A DNA stretch of 64,000 nt. Source: Acetobacter okinawensis. Lineage in GTDB: Bacteria; Pseudomonadota; Alphaproteobacteria; Acetobacterales; Acetobacteraceae. The DNA lies in contig NZ_JOPJ01000006.1 in the NCBI RefSeq assembly GCF_002153655.1, positions 389,379 through 453,378 on the forward strand, given 5' to 3'. The position numbers and the translations under genes are program-made. A model generated the notes under the pieces. That model was not told the origin of the DNA. It saw only the letters and a list, made by a program, of their open reading frames with translations, and ran no database searches. Below, piece by piece: positions 61,116 through 64,000 of the stretch (the first letter of the stretch is position 1; every line of letters starts with the position of its first letter).

Positions 61116-62318
61116 ATGCTAACTGATGCGGCCGCGCGAAAAGCCAAACCACAAGACAAACCTTATAAACTGGCCGACTCTGAAGGCTTGTATTTGCTGG
61201 TTCAGCCTAATGGCAGCCGTCTGTGGAGAATGAAGTATCGTATCGGCGGAAAAGAGAAGCTTCTCTCCTTTGGAAAATACCCAGAAGTTTCGTTAGCTGG
61301 CGCCAGAAAAGCACGGGATGACGCAAAAGCAGAAATCCGCTTATCTCGAGACCCTTCCCTCACTCGCAAACAACGGCGGGCAGAAGCCGCCTGCGCTCAG
61401 AATCATTTGCAATCTGTGGGTGAAAGCTGGCTGAACATGAATCGCTCCAACTGGAGCAGCGTACATCTTGAGCAGGTTCAGAGAAGTCTAGAAAAGTTCA
61501 TTTGGCCGTCTTTGGGTAGTATTCCCATTACAGAGATTACACCGCCAATGGTTTTGGCTGTCATTGAAGGTATTGAGCGCACCAATGCTAAAGAAACTGC
61601 GCGGCGCGTAAGGCAAAGACTCTCTGCTATTTTCACATATGGTATTGCCCGTGGCCTCGGTGCTTCAGACCCGGCGGCGGTAATTAAGGGAGCTTTAGCC
61701 CCCTTAAAAAAGGGCCGCATGCCAGCGATTACCAATTTGGCTGAGTTGCAAGAGATGCTGCGTATAGCTGAAAGTCAGCCTGCTCACCCAGTGACAGTCC
61801 TTGCAATGCGGTTTTTGGCTCTTACTGCAATCCGTCCTGGCGAAGTACACGGCATGCCTTGGACTGAGTTGGACGGAGATATCTGGACGATCCCGGCAGA
61901 AAGAATGAAAATGCGCCGCCCGCATGTAGTGCCTCTATCGCGTCAGGCACTGCAAGTTTTGGAAGCCGTAAAGACGCTGACTGGTCGTGGCCCCATGGTG
62001 TTCCCAAATGCACGGTGGGCTCATAGAGCTATGTCAGAGAATGCCTTGGGGTATCTTCTGAACCGAGCTGGTTATGCAGGTAGGCATGTGCCTCACGGCT
62101 TCAGATCTTCTTTCTCATCTATAATGAACGAACGACATCCAGAAGATCGTGCTGTTATTGATCAAATGCTTGCTCACACGTCACGAAATCAGGTTGAAGC
62201 GGCATATAACCGATCAGAGCATAGAGAAAGAAAACGGGATTTGGCTCAAGAGTGGGCCAATATCCTGTTTGATGGCTTCCCTGATCCAATGGTTTTATTG
62301 AATAAAAGTCGGCGCTGA
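61116..62318 (+). CDS. int: tyrosine recombinase, P4-type integrase
   Basis: Site-specific recombinase driving insertion and excision of the element at tRNA-Cys. The 400 residues comprise an N-terminal DUF4102-type arm-binding domain (LTDAAARKAKP, then GLYLLVQPNGSRLWRMKY), a SAM-like core-binding domain (about 100-195) and the catalytic domain with Arg240 in AIRPGE, His327-x2-Arg330 (HGFR), His354 and Tyr364 (YNRSEH). All catalytic residues are present, so it looks functional. Convergent with the methylase gene, with an 8-nt gap. Confidence 0.95.
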   Translation: MLTDAAARKAKPQDKPYKLADSEGLYLLVQPNGSRLWRMKYRIGGKEKLLSFGKYPEVSLAGARKARDDAKAEIRLSRDPSLTRKQRRAEAACAQNHLQSVGESWLNMNRSNWSSVHLEQVQRSLEKFIWPSLGSIPITEITPPMVLAVIEGIERTNAKETARRVRQRLSAIFTYGIARGLGASDPAAVIKGALAPLKKGRMPAITNLAELQEMLRIAESQPAHPVTVLAMRFLALTAIRPGEVHGMPWTELDGDIWTIPAERMKMRRPHVVPLSRQALQVLEAVKTLTGRGPMVFPNARWAHRAMSENALGYLLNRAGYAGRHVPHGFRSSFSSIMNERHPEDRAVIDQMLAHTSRNQVEAAYNRSEHRERKRDLAQEWANILFDGFPDPMVLLNKSRR

Positions 62319-62326
62319 GCCTGCTT

Positions 62327-63151
62327 TTAATTCATGATAATCACCTCGCCCCGCTTCCCTCTCCCCTTCTCTGCCCTGCTGATCGAATAGTTTACCTCGA
62401 CCGATTCTATATGGAACGCAGAGAATATCTCTCGCACTTCCGGCCGATCATTCAACGACAGCACAAAGCGGCCTTTTATCTGCGCCAGCTGGGCAGCCAT
62501 GGCCAGAAACTCATCTCGCGCGAAGGGAGCGTTGTAGTCCTTCTCATTCCCGTAATAGGGTGGGTCCAGATAAAAAAGCGTATCAGGTCGGTCATACCGG
62601 TTGATGATATTGGCGTACGGAAGGCACTCCACCACAACGCGGCTCAACCTCTGGTGGGCCTCGTCCAATATCTGCCCCAGCTTGTGCACATCAAAGCGTG
62701 CGGGATTGATAGCCACCCCGAATGCCCCATTTACCCTCCCGCCAAAGGCCAGACGCTGAAGATAGAGAAAACGGGCCGCCTTATGCAGGTCTGTCAGCAT
62801 GGCCGGATCGCTTTGCCGAAGACGTTCAAAATCTTCCCGGCTGGTGATCTGCCAGCGCAGCACATCCATGAGGGGCACGTAATGCCACTTCAGCACCCGG
62901 AACAGGTTGGCCACATCCCCATTCAGGTCATTGATGACCTCACAGGGGGATACAAAATTTCGACGGAAAAAGACCCCTCCCATTCCGACAAACGGCTCGA
63001 CATATGCCCTGTGAGGAATACTTCTGAGCAAGGGGACAATCTTTTTAGCCAGCAGCTTTTTACCACCCAAATAGGGCGCGACAGGTGAGACTGGTGTGCA
63101 ATTGATCAAGTCATCTTGCTGACCCGGAAAACTGCCCTTCATATGGTCCAT
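62327..63151 (-). CDS. D12-class (Dam-type) DNA adenine N6-methyltransferase
   Basis: Methylates adenine in DNA. From ATG 63151, preceded by GGAGGG, there are 274 residues with PYLGGK at 26-31, the SAM-binding FVGMGG at 54-59 and the catalytic DPPY at 196-199, the order of the alpha (Dam/DpnM) group. The target sequence cannot be read from the protein; GATC is common in the group but not assured. No restriction endonuclease gene lies next to it in the window, so it is an orphan here. It is divergent from the SOS-regulated umuDC across 77 nt. Confidence 0.9.
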   Translation of the reverse strand: MDHMKGSFPGQQDDLINCTPVSPVAPYLGGKKLLAKKIVPLLRSIPHRAYVEPFVGMGGVFFRRNFVSPCEVINDLNGDVANLFRVLKWHYVPLMDVLRWQITSREDFERLRQSDPAMLTDLHKAARFLYLQRLAFGGRVNGAFGVAINPARFDVHKLGQILDEAHQRLSRVVVECLPYANIINRYDRPDTLFYLDPPYYGNEKDYNAPFARDEFLAMAAQLAQIKGRFVLSLNDRPEVREIFSAFHIESVEVNYSISRAEKGRGKRGEVIIMN

Positions 63152-63175
63152 TATGCGGCCCTCCTTCCAATAATC

Positions 63176-63205
63176 TTGACTCTTGCATGTTGCGCGTTCT
63201 CTATA
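63176..63205 (+). promoter_or_regulatory. predicted umuDC promoter
   Basis: TTGACT (63176-63181) is followed after 18 bases by TCTATA (63200-63205). The -10 region lies inside the SOS box, so LexA binding would block RNA polymerase directly. Sequence match only. Confidence 0.5.
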
Positions 63206-63210
63206 CGTTC
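63196..63210. promoter_or_regulatory. LexA (SOS) box, alphaproteobacterial type
   Basis: GTTC-TCTATAC-GTTC at 63196-63210 matches the direct-repeat GTTC-N7-GTTC site bound by alphaproteobacterial LexA. It is 18 nt before the umuD ATG and overlaps the predicted promoter. The gap is only 77 nt, so the divergent methylase may also be under LexA control. Confidence 0.85.
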
Positions 63211-63228
63211 TTATTGGAGGGTACAAGC

Positions 63229-63612
63229 ATGAGCACACGCTATGCGGGAGATCGCACAACCGGCTTTGCTAGTCCGGCGTCCGATTCCGTTGAGGGGCCG
63301 ATTGACCTTTCCCAGACTCTGGACCTGAAGAACCCCAGCCGTTACCCGGTGCGTGTGCGCGGGGCGACCTTTGCCGCGCGAGGCATTCTGGACGGGGATA
63401 TTCTGATAGCTGATACAGCAGGCTCCCCACAGGCAGGCCAACTGGTCATTGCCTGGGCAGCAGGGCGTGTTCTGCTGGCAGAATTGCAAAAGCGGGGCAA
63501 AGCGTGGTGGCTTGTATCGGGCGACAACACGCATCCACCACTTGAGGTTGATCCTGCACGGGATGTGGAAATCTGGGCCAATGTCGCCTGTGTGGTGCGT
63601 GAGAGAGCCTGA
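63229..63612 (+). CDS. umuD: UmuD'-like protein lacking protease residues (S24/LexA-like fold)
   Basis: Partner subunit of UmuC in error-prone DNA polymerase V. The 127 residues begin MSTRYAGDRT, preceded by GGAGGG. The GFASPASD segment at 12-19 aligns with E. coli UmuD residues 25-32, directly after its self-cleavage site, so only 11 residues precede it instead of 24. The position of the catalytic Ser60 is Thr47 (GATF instead of GDSM) and that of Lys97 is Ala84 (GRVLLAEL against GEFTVKKL). It thus looks like a ready-made UmuD' unable to cleave itself. The stop overlaps the umuC ATG (TGATG). Confidence 0.85.
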   Translation: MSTRYAGDRTTGFASPASDSVEGPIDLSQTLDLKNPSRYPVRVRGATFAARGILDGDILIADTAGSPQAGQLVIAWAAGRVLLAELQKRGKAWWLVSGDNTHPPLEVDPARDVEIWANVACVVRERA

Positions 63613-64000
63613 TGCTGTACGGCCTGATCGACTGCAACAGCTTTTACTGCTCCTGTCAGCGGGCTTTTGACCCAGACCTGAAGCATCGACCTGTTGTCGT
63701 CCTATCCAATAATGATGGCTGCGCCATTGCCCGCACTGCAGAAGCCAAGCAGCTCGGCATCAAAATGGGAGAGGCATGGCATCTGGTCCACAATGAGCGG
63801 AAGCTGTCGGACGTGCGCTGGTTCTCCAGCAACTACCCGCTTTATGCGGATATGAGCCGCAGGGTCTATCAGGTTCTGCTGGATTACAGCCCAAGAGTGG
63901 AGCCGTATTCCATTGATGAGATGTTCCTCGACCTGTCCGGTTTTTCAGACAGCCTGCATGCCCATTGTGGAGCCATGCGTCAGGCTGTCCAGCAGATCAC
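63612..64000 (+). CDS. umuC: DNA polymerase V catalytic subunit UmuC, 5' part (runs off the right edge)
   Basis: Y-family translesion polymerase. The 129 visible codons show the first metal-binding Asp in LIDCNSFYCS (Asp7), the NNDGCAIART segment and the catalytic SIDE at 100-103. All are normal for UmuC, so the polymerase appears active as far as it can be seen. The little-finger domain and clamp-binding motif are outside the window. It is translationally coupled to the umuD-like gene and shares its SOS box. Confidence 0.95.
   Translation, partial: MLYGLIDCNSFYCSCQRAFDPDLKHRPVVVLSNNDGCAIARTAEAKQLGIKMGEAWHLVHNERKLSDVRWFSSNYPLYADMSRRVYQVLLDYSPRVEPYSIDEMFLDLSGFSDSLHAHCGAMRQAVQQI

Larger units (their letters stand above)
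60950..64000. mobile_element. left part of an integrative element inserted at tRNA-Cys
   Basis: A P4-type integrase gene begins 166 nt after the tRNA-Cys 3' end and is followed by an orphan adenine methylase and umuDC, genes typical of mobile elements. The integrase region is visibly less GC-rich than the chromosomal genes before it. The attachment core is inferred to be the 3' part of the tRNA gene; the matching second copy would be beyond the right edge, so the size of the element is unknown. Confidence 0.75.

Overview
The window looks like chromosome from an acetic acid bacterium (Acetobacteraceae, Alphaproteobacteria), probably Acetobacter or a close relative. The base composition is moderately GC-rich by eye. 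Family placement rests on gene order and content: a dnaA-dnaN-recF-gyrB run, a pcm-tolC-popZ(DUF2497)-valS run, a pyruvate dehydrogenase operon in which both PdhB and PdhC carry a lipoyl domain, a ppiD-trpEGDC-moaC run, and an alphaproteobacterial SOS box (GTTC-N7-GTTC). The genus is an inference.

Layout. 1-2.0 kb (minus): kdsB, pheA and the 5' part of dapA. 2.1-6.3 kb (plus): a c-type cytochrome, a HisN-like phosphatase, serA and comM. 6.3-8.3 kb (minus): sseA and metC. 8.6-12.6 kb: an AI-2E-type permease, an EEP phosphohydrolase, cardiolipin synthase, yraN and a small His-rich exported protein. 12.7-19.1 kb (minus): a purine cluster purB-purC-purS-(Rap1a-like secreted protein)-purQ-purL-bolA-grxD. 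19.2-22.9 kb (plus): a TerC/YjbE-type membrane protein, a lytic transglycosylase, pgpA and a CinA-C amidase. 22.9-30.0 kb (minus): pdhA-pdhB-pdhC-lpdA-lipA-coq10, i.e. pyruvate dehydrogenase together with lipoate synthesis. 30.1-36.7 kb (minus): ppiD-trpE-trpG-trpD-trpC-moaC with overlapping or closely spaced junctions. 36.9-40.6 kb (plus): tpiA-secG-pyrG-kdsA, closed by a perfect 17-bp bidirectional terminator. 40.7-48.7 kb (minus): mutM-rpsT-dnaA-dnaN-recF-gyrB. 48.7-54.4 kb (plus): ubiE-coaBC-dut and a two-gene ABC importer without a binding protein. 54.4-60.7 kb (minus): pcm-tolC-popZ-valS-msrA.

From tRNA-Cys (60.88 kb) to the right edge an integrative element begins: a P4-type tyrosine integrase next to the tRNA 3' end, an orphan D12-class DNA adenine methylase, and an SOS-box-controlled umuDC pair. 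Its UmuD starts close to the normal self-cleavage point and lacks both catalytic residues.

The region is mostly housekeeping and densely packed; only one gap exceeds 300 bases (47115-47456). The least expected items are (i) a candidate transcription attenuator before valS, with a 9-codon leader peptide carrying Val-Val just upstream of a strong intrinsic terminator that ends about 20 nt from the valS start; (ii) the pre-shortened, catalytically dead UmuD on the island; and (iii) a secreted Rap1a-family protein translationally coupled between purS and purQ.
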